Assembly: GCF_003144195.1 (NCBI RefSeq)
Contig: NW_020289997.1
Span: 124,001 to 188,000, forward strand
Direction: 5' to 3'
DNA: 64,000 nucleotides
From: Ceraceosorus guamensis
Taxonomy: Eukaryota; Basidiomycota; Exobasidiomycetes; Ceraceosorales; Ceraceosoraceae
The position numbers and the translations under genes are program-made. The notes under the pieces are model-generated. The model searched no databases and was not told where the DNA came from. It was given only the letters and a program-made list of their open reading frames with translations. Below, piece by piece: positions 33,328 to 44,077 of the stretch (its first letter is position 1; each line of letters begins with the position of its first letter).

Positions 33328-35053
33328 TTACGAATCGAGCACGCTAACCTCTTCCCAAGCGCCCTTCAAGCTCTCCTTGAAGAGTCTGACAACGCCATCG
33401 TCGGCACTGACAGCCAGCACTTGTCCAGTGACAGACCACGATACTCTCCAGACGGCACCGGGAAAAGGTTGGGCAGTGAGCTGCGTTTTGGTCCAAGCCG
33501 AAGAAGGATTGTCTTGGGTCCAGATGAGCACCGTGCGGTCTTGCGAGGCCGTGGCCAGGTATGAACGAGGCAGGCCGATGTTGGGCGAGAAGGCCACATC
33601 TCGTACCCAATCCGTGTGTCCAGTCAGCACCTCTGCCTCGGTCCATCGACCTTGCTCGGCACTGGTCAAACGGAGTCACCGAGCAAAGATCAGCGATTGT
33701 GGAGCCTGTGTCGTGGCGTGGCGTGGCCAAGCCCTCCCTTCTCCTCCAATCCACTCACGATAACTCCCAAATTTTGACGCTGTTGTCGCAGCCACCGCTA
33801 GCAAAACGCCTGACCTTGGGCACGTCCGCTGTCGCGCCTCCAGCAGCAGCGGCGGGCTGTTGACTGGAGATGAGCGAGCCGGGAACGGCTGCTGGCGCCC
33901 AGGACACGGCATTCGCACCGATGGGATGTGCGGCTACCATGTCGACTGCCCAAGTTCCGTCATCTGAACAGAGAAAGGGGGAGTCGTAAGCCGGAGGCAT
34001 GTAGGTCACAGCCCCTTCGCCCGACTCTGCACTAACCATTGAAGGTCAGAACAGAGACATTGCCATCAGAAGAAGCGCAGGCTAGAATCGCGCCCAGCTC
34101 ATGTGGAGCCCAAGCAATAGAATTGACTGAAGAGGCACGCAGCAGAGCTACTCGTGTCAGCGATAGGACCCTCCATCGAGCCGAAAGAGTGCTTCGTGCT
34201 CACCGCTTGCGCCATGAAGAGCATGCTCTTTGATCTTTTGCCAACCGCCGCTGCTCGATGGCGGAGCCTGTCCATACGCGCCATACCCTCCCGTATTTGC
34301 CGCTGAAGCAGTCCCATCGTTCTTCCAGATGATCACTTTGCCATCGTACGAGGCCGATGCAAGAATAGGCCCGAATTTAGGGTGAGCCCATGCGACCTGC
34401 CAGACTGGGCCTTCGTGGCTGGCGAAGGAAGAGATGAGTGGTCAGCTAGGCTCCATAAGCCTGCCAGCGGCGACTAGCCAAGATTGTAGCTAGACGAGAA
34501 CGACACTCGCAACCACGCGCTCTGAGCTTGTGTCCTCTTCTCCAGGACAGCCTCAGATGCCTGTTCGCAATGCCCGCTGTCGTCGCCCTCGGCAAGACGT
34601 AGCAGCTCACTTCCTACAAACGCGCCGTCAAGCCCAGTGAGTTTCAATAGCTCCCATGACTCACCCCCTGAGCGTCTCTCCTTGGCCGCTGGCGCTTCCT
34701 TCCACCACATCAAACACTCTGACAGTGCGATCGCTTGAGCATGTTGCCAGCTTCCTCCCATAATAGTCTAGCTGAGCGTCGTGCTGAGGCAAACGAGGGA
34801 GCCAGGCGAGACCTAGGAATGTCAGCTAGCGCAACAGTAGAGGACCAGTGCAGCAGGCTGCTAAGGAACGTAGGCTTTCGCTTTGCGCGATGGCCTCGTG
34901 CCAAATCGACCTGCTGAACCTTTGCATGCTGCATTCACTGTCAAAACTTACGATCATGTCTTCGTGCAGCGTCTCGATTGTGCGTGGGGGCTGCGACGCA
35001 GCAGAGCTGCCAGTCCCACCAGCCGCACCTGCGGTCGCTACAGCTGCAGCCAT
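33328..35053 (-). CDS. SEC13: SEC13, COPII coat and nuclear pore WD40 protein
   Basis: Partner of Sec31 in the outer COPII coat at ER exit sites, also part of the Nup84/Nup107 nuclear pore subcomplex. Exons 35053-34952, 34783-34665, 34418-34204, 34126-34037, 33963-33759 and 33661-33328; 354 residues with all junctions in frame. WD repeats read in order: [20 protein letters not shown]..., [69 protein letters not shown] and [20 protein letters not shown]. This is the six-blade open propeller typical of Sec13. Small insertions rich in Gly/Ser ([16 protein letters not shown]) and Ala/Gln sit in loops. The N-terminal Ala/Gly-rich tail is longer than in yeast. Identification is firm. Confidence 0.96.
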
Positions 35054-35886
35054 CTTGATATCGAATGGACCTAGGCTTGCTCAAAGGGCCTCGCCAAGCT
35101 GGAGCCTTCGGGTTTGTGCGCGATATCAACCTATTGGTGGGGTAGCAAACCCAACTTTGGAGTGTTGATTTGCTACAGCAGCGTTCTTTCCAAATGCGTG
35201 TTTGAGGACACCTTATTGGGGCTGTGTGGTAGTGTAAGTGAATGCCGCTCAAGGGATGATAGAGTTGATGGTCGAGCTGCTGCTGCTGCTATGACTCCAT
35301 GCACGTCCCCCCCACTAGGCTCGCGACTGGTGCACCTGCTGCTGGAAGGTCAGCGACAGCTACAAGGTACATCCGTGCGCCCAGCAGCGCCATGCATGGG
35401 ATGCCGTGGGGGACACGTGGCGGAAATGCTACGCATACTCAGCCAGGCAACTCCACCGCTACGTGCCCCCGCGCGCGACGCGTAAAGAGGCACCTATCAC
35501 GCGTGTTCTTGCAGCAGCCAACACGCATGGCATGATGAGTCAAGAGCACGAGCAGCTTTCTTCGCAAGGCTTGGTCGGCCTGAAGGCAGCCTCTCGGTTG
35601 AGCGAGACTGCCTGCTTCAACCACCTCTTTTTGTCCGTGAATGCGTTGCCGTCAGCTGATTGATCTATCGAGCCTCTACCAATTTTCCAGACGTGAGCGC
35701 GCTGCTCGGAATTCTACTTGAGCTCCGTGACCTCGCGCACCAACGTCACACGGCTCTTCGAATCTCTGATCTCCTTGGCAACTCTCGGCCACTTGCCCAA
35801 CAGAGCGCACGAGCTGCACGCGCGCAGTCACGACTCCAAGCTCAGTCCCGTTCTGCGTCACAGCCGACAAGCTTTGCCTCCACACC
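35054..35886. other. Divergent promoter region SEC13 / RFC4
   Basis: No gene. It contains two ACGCGT boxes (35478-35483, 35499-35504) and a pyrimidine-rich leader before the RFC4 start. Confidence 0.55.
35478..35504. promoter_or_regulatory. Two MCB boxes (ACGCGT) upstream of RFC4
   Basis: Two exact ACGCGT hexamers 15 bp apart, about 385-410 bp before the RFC4 start codon. ACGCGT is the MBF site that drives G1/S expression of replication genes in yeasts; use here is inferred. Confidence 0.5.
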
Positions 35887-36927
35887 ATGTCGGAGGTACC
35901 AAGAGCTGCGAAGGATGGATCATCGGCACAGGCCACGAGCTCAGCAGTGACCTACGAACTTCCATGGGTGGAGAAGTATCGACCCACCAGGCTGGACGAT
36001 GTGGTTGGTAATAGCGCCACAGTGGATCGATTGAAGGTAATTCAAGAAGATGGCAATTGTCCACATCTGCTTATATCGGGACTGCCAGGTATCGGAAAGA
36101 CAACCAGCGTGCACTGCCTGGCTCACGCTTTGCTTGGAGACGCATACAAGGAAGGGGTTCTGGAACTCAATGCCAGCGATGAGCGCGGCATCGACGTTGT
36201 GCGCAACAAGATCAAGAACTTTGCCCAAAAGAAAGTCACGCTGCCTCCTGGTAGACACAAGATCATCATTCTCGACGAAGCGGATTCCATGACGCCTGGC
36301 GCACAGCAAGCTTTGCGAAGGACCATGGAGATCTATGCCAATACTACGAGGTTCTGCTTCGCTTGCAACCAGAGCAACAAGATCATCGATCCTATCCAAT
36401 CCAGATGCGCAATCTTGCGGTACGGAAAGCTGAGAGACGAAGAAGTGATGGGCAGGTTGAAGGAGATTTGCAAATTGGAGGATGTCAAGTACTCTGCGGA
36501 GGGGTTAGGAGCGCTCGTCTTCACCTCGGAAGGAGATATGAGACAAGCGATCAACAACTTGCAATCGACCTGGACGGGTTTGGGCTTCGTCTCTCCCGAT
36601 AATGTCTTCAAGGTCTGCGATCAACCCCACCCCGTTGTGATTCGTCAGATTCTCTTATCCTGCAACAAGGGGGATGTAGACTCTGCTATGGAGAAGCTGG
36701 ATGAGCTCTGGACTCAAGGGTATGCTGCAGTGGACATCGTCACTGGACTATTCAGGGTGGTAAAGACGATCGACCAGATGCCTGAAGCGCTCAAGCTAGA
36801 CTTTATACGCGAAATCGGTTGGACACACATGCGCGTCTTGGAAGGAGTGTCTACTCTCATTCAGCTCGGCGGTCTCGTTGCGCGGCTCGCAAAGATCCAT
36901 CACCCCAAGGAGCAGTTTCTCATTTGA
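35887..36927 (+). CDS. RFC4: Replication factor C small subunit (Rfc4 / human RFC2 type)
   Basis: AAA+ clamp-loader subunit that helps load PCNA onto primer-template DNA in the nucleus. Single exon, 346 residues, unusual here because most neighbours have introns. Landmarks: LPWVEKYRP box near residue 25, Walker [13 protein letters not shown] near 65, ELNASDERG, Walker [11 protein letters not shown], sensor 1 [10 protein letters not shown], the arginine-finger SRC motif ([12 protein letters not shown]) and sensor 2 [12 protein letters not shown]. The C-terminal collar helices ([25 protein letters not shown]) are complete. Similarity to yeast Rfc4 runs along the entire length, which separates it from Rfc2, Rfc3 and Rfc5. 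A 20-residue Ser/Ala-rich N-terminal extension precedes the conserved core. Two MCB boxes upstream fit cell-cycle control. Confidence 0.96.
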   Translation: MSEVPRAAKDGSSAQATSSAVTYELPWVEKYRPTRLDDVVGNSATVDRLKVIQEDGNCPHLLISGLPGIGKTTSVHCLAHALLGDAYKEGVLELNASDERGIDVVRNKIKNFAQKKVTLPPGRHKIIILDEADSMTPGAQQALRRTMEIYANTTRFCFACNQSNKIIDPIQSRCAILRYGKLRDEEVMGRLKEICKLEDVKYSAEGLGALVFTSEGDMRQAINNLQSTWTGLGFVSPDNVFKVCDQPHPVVIRQILLSCNKGDVDSAMEKLDELWTQGYAAVDIVTGLFRVVKTIDQMPEALKLDFIREIGWTHMRVLEGVSTLIQLGGLVARLAKIHHPKEQFLI

Positions 36928-37323
36928 GCAGCACGTTCTGGCCCACCGCAATCAGATGACCGCATACAATTGTACTATTACACATTGCAGCATTGCTGCT
37001 TGAAATCTCCAGCGTCTCCCGCATGGCGCTGCTGCCTTTGCGCATGAAGAGTTCAGGGCGCGGCATCGTTCAATGAGAGTGGAGTGCATGCTTGCCACCT
37101 TCATGAGGCAAGTCACACGCTGGAAGACCACGAAACCCGCCGGAGAAAAGGCCCAGCGTCTGCTGCTATAAAGCCGCGCCAAGCGCACAGGGCCCGCGCA
37201 CACTCGCGCAATCACGAATGTGGAGGCGCTTACCCCGCACTCACCGCAGGTTTCGATGGAAATTGTTTGCGCACAGCAGTTGCAAACAGTGGTGAGCGGC
37301 CGTCTCAAGCGCCCTTCCCCACC
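36928..37323. other. Intergenic region
   Basis: About 400 bp, holding the RFC4 3' UTR and the leader of the hydrolase gene; nothing else seen. Confidence 0.5.
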
Positions 37324-38646
37324 ATGACAATCGCCTTGAATCTCTTCGCGCAAAATCGGCCTCACATTCTGGTGCATGGAAGCAATATGTCGCGAGCAAC
37401 AGCTATCCCCGCTCAGGACGCTCTCAAGGAAGCTGGTTTTAGCAGCGAGCTCATTTCTGTGCCTCCTTCTGACGAAGACCCGAGCGTAGGCAACGTTCGA
37501 GTCCTGGCTCATCGAGATGCAGCCTTAGGAAGTAGGAAGGCTCGACCGCTGCTCTTGTTGCATGGACATCCGCAATCTTCGATCATTTGGAGACGTATGG
37601 CCCGACCGCTGGCGAACGATGGGTGGGACGTGATCGCTGTGGATCTGAGAGGTCATGGAGGTAGCGATACGCCGCTGGTGCGCGACAGGCACGCAGAGGC
37701 GGGTCACGATGAGCTGGGCCCTCCGCATGAGAGCAGATGGAGGTATAGCAAGAGGATGATGGCAAGAGACGCTGTCCATGTGATGTGAGTGTGCTCCAAT
37801 AGCGTTGGAGTGGAAATTTCCCTCATGGACCTTCGTGCGCACTTTGTCAAGGCAACATTATGGATACGACAGTTTTCATGTTGTAGGGCACGATCGAGGA
37901 GGCGTAAGTAACCTTGAATGATGGAGTGGCATGTTGCAGCGAGCCCTACACTGAGACTCGCACTGCACTGCGCCGTGTCACTCAAAGCGTGTTGCTCATC
38001 GATTGGCGCTCGACAATCCGAACAAAGTCCTCAAGCTCATTGTGCTTGACATTGCACCGACGGTGAGTCTGACGCATCCACTACGTTCAACGACAAGCAG
38101 CAATCCGATTGACCCTGAAATGATTACCCGCCTTTCCAGCTTGACATGTACACCCAGACCAACCTCAAATTTGCCACATACTACTGGCACTGGTTCTTCT
38201 TGATCCAGCCCTGGCCAGTGCCGGAGGAGATGCTCAGTCGTTCTCCCGAGACCTACGTCAACAAGATGGTATCACGCCAAACCACCGCATCTCAAGGAGT
38301 AGTGCATCCTCCAGAAGTCTTGGCGGCCTACATCGAAGCTCTGCAAGACTTTGACAAGGCGCACGCTACGGCGGAGGATTACAGGGCATCAGGGCCTGGC
38401 GGAGTGGATCTGGAACTTGATGCGCAGGATCGATCGGCCGATAGACGCCTTCAAGTACCTTTGCGCGTGCTTTGGGGCAAGAAGGGCGTCATCGAGGCGT
38501 TGTTCGACCCATTGAAGCTGTGGCAAGCGGTCACAAATCCGCAGATCACGGTGACCGGCAAAGCTTTGGATGCAGGTCATTATATGCCGGAGGAAGTACC
38601 TGAAGAGCTGCTCGACGAGATTAGCAGCTTCTTTGGACAGTCGTGA
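37324..38646 (+). CDS. Alpha/beta hydrolase, fluoroacetate/haloacetate dehalogenase-like
   Basis: Exons 37324-37784, 37852-37903, 37988-38062 and 38140-38646; 364 residues. The fold is clear: oxyanion-hole HGHPQS, nucleophile elbow GHDRGG and a C-terminal AGHYMPEE. The nucleophile is Asp168, as in epoxide hydrolases and haloalkanoate dehalogenases. Counting from it, Arg169 and Arg172 (D+1, D+4), Asp192 (D+24), His213-Trp214 (D+45, D+46) and Tyr277 (D+109) fall at the spacing of the carboxylate-binding and halide-pocket residues of bacterial fluoroacetate dehalogenase. His343 would be the base. About 58 residues precede the conserved domain and may be a targeting or regulatory tail. An in-frame Met at 37387 is an alternative start. 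Epoxide hydrolase activity remains an alternative, although HW and the Tyr pattern favour a dehalogenase. Natural substrate unknown. Confidence 0.85.
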
Positions 38647-39386
38647 GCTTCACTCTAGTGCTATTGTGGTCACAAGCCTATTGCAACCCCTTGCACTCGC
38701 ATGTACCTGGGAAACGTCTGAGATGCAATTTGACTTATGACTTCCTCGTGCCTGCTTTTGCATGCGTGCTCAGAACCCAAATGCACGCGTCTGTGTGCGA
38801 AGGACGTGACCTGTGCCGGTTTGGATCGCTGATCCAAGAACAAAAGCGGTCAGTCAGCCTCACAGAATAGCGGACGGGAACGTCGATGGTAGCGTAATCA
38901 CTCACCACCTGCATCACGAACCAAGAATCTTGAATGAGGAGCAAATGAGGAGGGGGGGGGGGGGGCGGCGAATTCCATCGGCCTTTTTGGACCGCACGTG
39001 ATGGCGAATGGCAGGGGCGCGCGTGGCTGTGCGGGAAAATTAAGCGTGCCGTTGCCGATGCACGATTCGCCATTTAGCGCGCGCCCCTTCGCTCGATTGG
39101 ATCCTCCTTCTGCAAGACTAGACGCTCTCTACGCAGCGTACGCTTCACGAACAAAAATGTTTACCTCGCAGCTTCAGAAGGCTCAACTGACAGCCGCTTC
39201 TCCATCACCTAGCTCACCCTTTTCCAAATCCAAGCGCGGCGCGAGGCGCTTCGTATCCGCACTCGTGCATGGACCAGCAAGGGATGGTCAGCATCAACAT
39301 GCCTTGAAGAAAAAGAGCCGTGGGGGCGAACACAGCGCTCACAGCAGGCTGCTCTGGGTGACGACAAAGTCATATTAGACCTTGCG
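38647..39386. other. Intergenic region
   Basis: Contains a 14-nt poly-G run (38952-38965) and an open frame at 39146-39376. That frame is out of phase with the next gene and has no family features; it may be 5' leader. Confidence 0.5.
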
Positions 39387-42300
39387 ATGCCAAGAAAGGA
39401 CGTTGTCGAGGGCCCAGTTGCTGGTGCGGCGAAGCTGGATGGACCTCGATTCACATCCCGCTCGGCTCGTGGCCATGTGTCTAAGGCGCAGGCAAAGCCG
39501 CACTTGACCAAACACAATCTGAGCTGGACAAGCATCGCATTCTTGTCCTTCTTGGCAATCGCCTGTGCCTTTTTATCGTCCCGTCTGACAGCACAGCGTG
39601 GAAAGGAAGAGCCCAATGTCACACAAGCGGGAGCCGAGGTAGGACGAAACGGACTTTTCCTGTTTGCTCAGCTCGCCGGCTTAGGCCTGCAGCTACCCAA
39701 TGCTCGGCATAGCGCAGGACATGCTGCTGTGCCTGGCTTCATCAGAAGCGGCACAGTCTTGTATCACGCCAGAACGGATGCCGGCCTGCCGCCCAGTCCG
39801 GAGTGGCTCGCTTGGGACGTCGAGATGAGCTGTGAGCTGCAAGTGGCCTACTTGGTTGCGCTGAATCGACCGCATCTCCGATCTGACAATGCTCTGTGCG
39901 ACACCTCTCACCCATCTTCAAGTTGCGATCATGGCAAGCAGGCCGTCAGAGAACGGCACATGTAAGTGGCCCCTCGTCCTTGTATCCACAGAGCGCAGGT
40001 ATGCAGCAAATTGACGGGCGCTCTCGCCCACTCTGCGCCATGCCAGTCCTCCACACATATGCGCTCCAGAGACCCCTCCGCGTCTTGTATCTTGATGGGC
40101 AATCAGCCGCACTCAGCGTCGAGCTCGGCGGGACCCAAAGTGCGGAGCTGCTTCTTCAGGGCAAGGCGAAGATGAAAGGGCATAGCGAGGATCACGGACC
40201 AGGCACCCGTCGCCATGACGAGCCAAATTGGTGGGATGACTATGGCAGGGCCATAAGGCTCTGTCGGTGGGCGAAACGGCATGGGTCCATCATCGAAGCG
40301 ATTGTCAGGATGAACACGGTGAGAGACTGAGCGCCGTACGAGCCAAGATCGCTCAGACGTTGACTCGAAGCCTGCATATCGTCCTGGCCTGCCTGACGGC
40401 ACAACTAGGGCTTGTAAGTCTGCGCTCGCTATGGAGCTCAGTTGGGTCTATGCTAAGCTGCTCTCTCTCCATCCGCCACAGCGAAGTCCTGATGTGTGAT
40501 CTCACATCATCTGCGCTCAAGCCACTCAATCACCTCAACATCACCGTTCCGGGGACCCCGCCCTTTCCAGCGCACATGAGAAAGGGCAAGCACAGACCCA
40601 AGGGGCCGCCTCCAGGTCATGCCGAGCGGACCCATCCCCGGAAAGCCCACGCAAAGAAAGAAAGAGGAGGAGGACATGGTCGAAGACCCCATGCAGCTCA
40701 CCGGCGTCACAAACACAAAGGGCACTCGGCATATCATGAACATATGCGCCACTCTGATCACCAAGATCGGAGCCGTTCAAAGTCTCACAAGCACAGCGAC
40801 CGTCGACTTGTCGATGACGAACGGGCTACACATTGCACCGACGCGGTGTATGGACCACCATCTTCTTTACCAGATTTGCCTCAAGGAATGAGAGGGCATG
40901 TCTCTGACTACCGGCCGGGTGGGCATCCCTCAGATGGTCCTCGTCACGAGAGACCCCGAGGCCCTCCGCCTCGCGGACCGAAGTCGTGAGTATGTAGTAC
41001 CGCGGTGCGTCGCAGTGGTGCCCAGAAATATTTTCGTTAACCTCGGCAGCTTTGTCCGCACCACAGTCCTTTGCTGGCACGGGGCTCTTTCGAGTGGCTT
41101 CGAAGCGCCACAGCGCGGAACACTTCTCCACAACCCAGTCTTGTGCTGGACGCCGGCTTCGCAACAACTTTGTATGCTCCAGATTACTCGTCCCTCGATT
41201 CTGCACGATTCAACAAGGATGGCCGCCCTCGTAGGATGAGAAATCACCGAATCTGGGGGCAGATTTCCCAGCACGATGCGGAATTATGGCAGACAGCTGT
41301 GGCGGAAAATGTAGAAATCTGGCACAGGACGCACGAGCCACGCATTTTAGCTTGGTATCGGAGGCCCAAAGTGCGTCTGGAAGCTGACTGGTCTGAAAAG
41401 GCCAGAGGTGTCCAGGAGCATTGGGGAATGAGACTGGAGTCGCTCGCACGTCTACTGCAAGACGCCACAATGTCGCTCTACCAGCAGCACAACGCCTCGA
41501 CTCGCGCGGCCACGCCCATTGCTAAAGCGCCGGCGGCTGCTGCAATCTTTGCTGAGGTCACTCGGGTTGTCGAGGAGATCAACGTACTGACCTACTCTCT
41601 CCTGGCGCATGCTCTGATTGGTCCGACTGTCCCTTGGCCGCTCTCCACTGCAAGCTCAGATACAGATCCCACCCGTGTAGAATGGAAGACGGGGCTTTTG
41701 GAGCGTTGTGCCGGGGAAAGTTTGACCGCCAATACTAGCAGGACTGGTGGTGAGGGACCCACGTCAAGCTTGTGGAACGCTGCCATCCTATCTACACAAA
41801 AGGCTCTCTGCTACATGACGATCGAGCTGTTCGACGAGACTCTGTCACGTCGATTTGAGGCTGCACGTCCAGAAGCGCTGGATGCCCAGAACACGCACGA
41901 CGCTGGATGGCTGCGTCGCTGGCGAGGTCGTCTGGACACGCTACGCTCTGAGCTCGAGTGGAGTTCGTGGGATACTTGCCCTGAAACCTGCGGAGCAGAT
42001 GTGAGTCTCGCTCTGAACTTTGACGCATGCGCCATATCGCTCACGAGCTCCCAAAATTCTCCCTGTTGCGGTGCAGTCCTTCTGCTACATTCCATCATGG
42101 CCACTTTCGATGTTCATGTCGGCTGGCCCACCACCTGGCCCACCGCCCGACGATCCCGGCCCCGGGGGTCCGAATTCCCCGAGCGATGGCGGCAGCGTTG
42201 GTGGATGTGTCCAGCATCGCGATGGCGTGGAGTCACCGGAAATGCACCACAAACACACAGCGCAGCAACATAGCGGTAGACCCGGTGCTGAAAAAAGGCT

Positions 42301-42598
42301 CCCTCATCACCCAGGCGCGCGAAATGGCGTTCTCTTTTGGAGGCACCTGGTTCCGCGATGGGCTCTCAAGATGGCTACTTCGGAGCGCGGCCACCCTCAG
42401 AACATGTACAAGGAACACGCTCATTCGCATCGACCCATCTGGAAGGCGAATGAAGAGCGCGAAGTGCCTGATGGTGTAGATAAGGACGAGTATGAAGAAG
42501 AAGAGAGCGAGGATGAGGACGACGACGAGGAAGATCAGGAAGAGCCGGCTAGATGCATCGATTGGAAGGAGTGGAGCACGCGTCACGCATCCTTTTGA
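39387..42598 (+). CDS. Conserved fungal type II membrane protein of unknown function
   Basis: Seven exons: 39387-39831, 39923-39961, 40047-40318, 40409-40413 (5 nt), 40482-40985, 41067-42000 and 42077-42598; 906 residues. One membrane segment lies at residues about 47-65, with the bulk probably in the lumen or outside. From memory this matches a widespread uncharacterised fungal family. Typical blocks are HARTDAGLPPSPEWLAWDVE, MSFAIMASRPSENGTF, RPLRVLYLDGQSAAL, RMNTGFEVLMCD, LNHLNITVP, LVLDAGFATTLYAPDYSSLD and SFCYIPSWPL. No function is known to me. The GF of TGFEVLMCD is encoded by the 5-nt exon. Two low-complexity insertions stand out: a His/Arg/Lys-rich stretch (about residues 270-345) and a strongly acidic C-terminal segment (EEEESEDEDDDEEDQEE). 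N-glycosylation sequons (NGT, NIT, NTS) are present. The start at 39387 is the first ATG in frame and gives a short cytosolic tail. Confidence 0.85.
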
Positions 42599-44077
42599 GC
42601 AGCCTGGGCGCGAGAGAGTGAACTTATACCCACGCATGTGCAGTGCTTTCAATATCATTCATGACTTTGCACCGCACTACTTACTATGATTACAGAGGCC
42701 AAGTCGGACCTCAGAGAGAGGCGTGAGTGCGAGCAGTAGTCGTATGTCTGCCGAGAGGCTCGTCCCCGGATCGAGGTTTAGGGCGGGTCACGTGAGCTCA
42801 AGCGCCGCCCTCATTTCTGCAAGGTCCTGCCGCGCAGCAGGGCTAGCCGAGCGTTCCATGTACGGTACGGCAGGGAATAGATATGGGGTCAAAAACCACG
42901 CCATTCTTGATTCCTCCTCATAGCCGCGCAAGTACTGTGACTCACGTCTGGCGACTCGTGAGTCCTGCACGACCAGGCAACGAATGATATCAGACCTTTG
43001 ACGAAGGACGCTCTCGGACATTTGTGAGCGTCAGCCTATCGGCTTGCCATGCAGCAGTCATGACATGCAAACAAAGACGAAGCACGACTGTCGAACCTGC
43101 TGCTGGCGTGATCGGATCGAATCGGAACGCAGTTGGCCCGCCGGCCGCGTCTGCCGTGATGTGTGATGCTTGACAAATTGTGGATACGTGATTCAAGATT
43201 CTCGCCGCTCTCGAGCAATAAGCCGTGAAGAATTTGACCTTCTCTACACTTTTTGATTTGACGCCTTGAGCAACATGGCGTGATGCGCAGGCAGAGAAGT
43301 GTCTTGATTGTCATTTGATCGAAATCGATATAGAATCGAGAATGCTCATATCCAAATTTAATAAAAGGTCGTGATTGCATTTATGTGCGGATCCGGTTGT
43401 CTACGGCCAGCAGCCATGAGAGCCCGCATGCAGCTGAGCAGGAGTTTGCAGCTTTCGCAGCAGCAGCTGCCAGAGGATGAGCGATCTCGATTTCGCGGCC
43501 ATGTATAGGCGTACGCAGCAACATGTAGGTGGGTGCATGGGCAGCTATATACCGCCACTCTGCCACCTGCACAGTCATGACTCATGAATTCTGTACGGTA
43601 CAAGTCACAGTGGCAATTTAATATCCGCGGACTTCTGCAGTAGCCCCGCCGGCACAGAGCAGCAGCATGTTGATTGCAGATGAGGAGGAAGAATAAGGAC
43701 TTCGGCCTGGATCGACTGATATTCGTACTCCCGTGTGGTGCGCGCAGGTACTACTCAGACTGTATGTAGGAATTGCTGAAAGCGACTCCAATCAATCAGA
43801 ATCACAAATCACCAATCTTGAATGAAATGAAGTTGAGTACCTTGTCAGCTCCTCTCCATCTACAAGAGCATCCGACGTCATCCGTCTGTTCCCATCTCTC
43901 TCCTCGCTGAATGAAGATCTGCTGTTCATCTCACGAGCACTAGACTTCAGTCTCTCCAACTTCAACGCTTTACACCCCACACCTAGCATCACCTCGACCA
44001 TTTCATTCGACTGTCCTCTTTGCTTCCTCGCACCCACCTCTCACGCATCTTTGCTCGACCACAGCCTCTCCGCTACG
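42599..44077. other. Intergenic region, 1.5 kb
   Basis: No supported gene. CACGA/TCGTGA words recur (42952-42965, 43186-43196, 43370) and the Nramp leader is pyrimidine-rich. Confidence 0.5.

Noticed and set aside
39146-39376. 77-codon frame before the type II membrane protein
   Set aside because: Different frame from the next exon and no convincing donor to join them; treated as leader.
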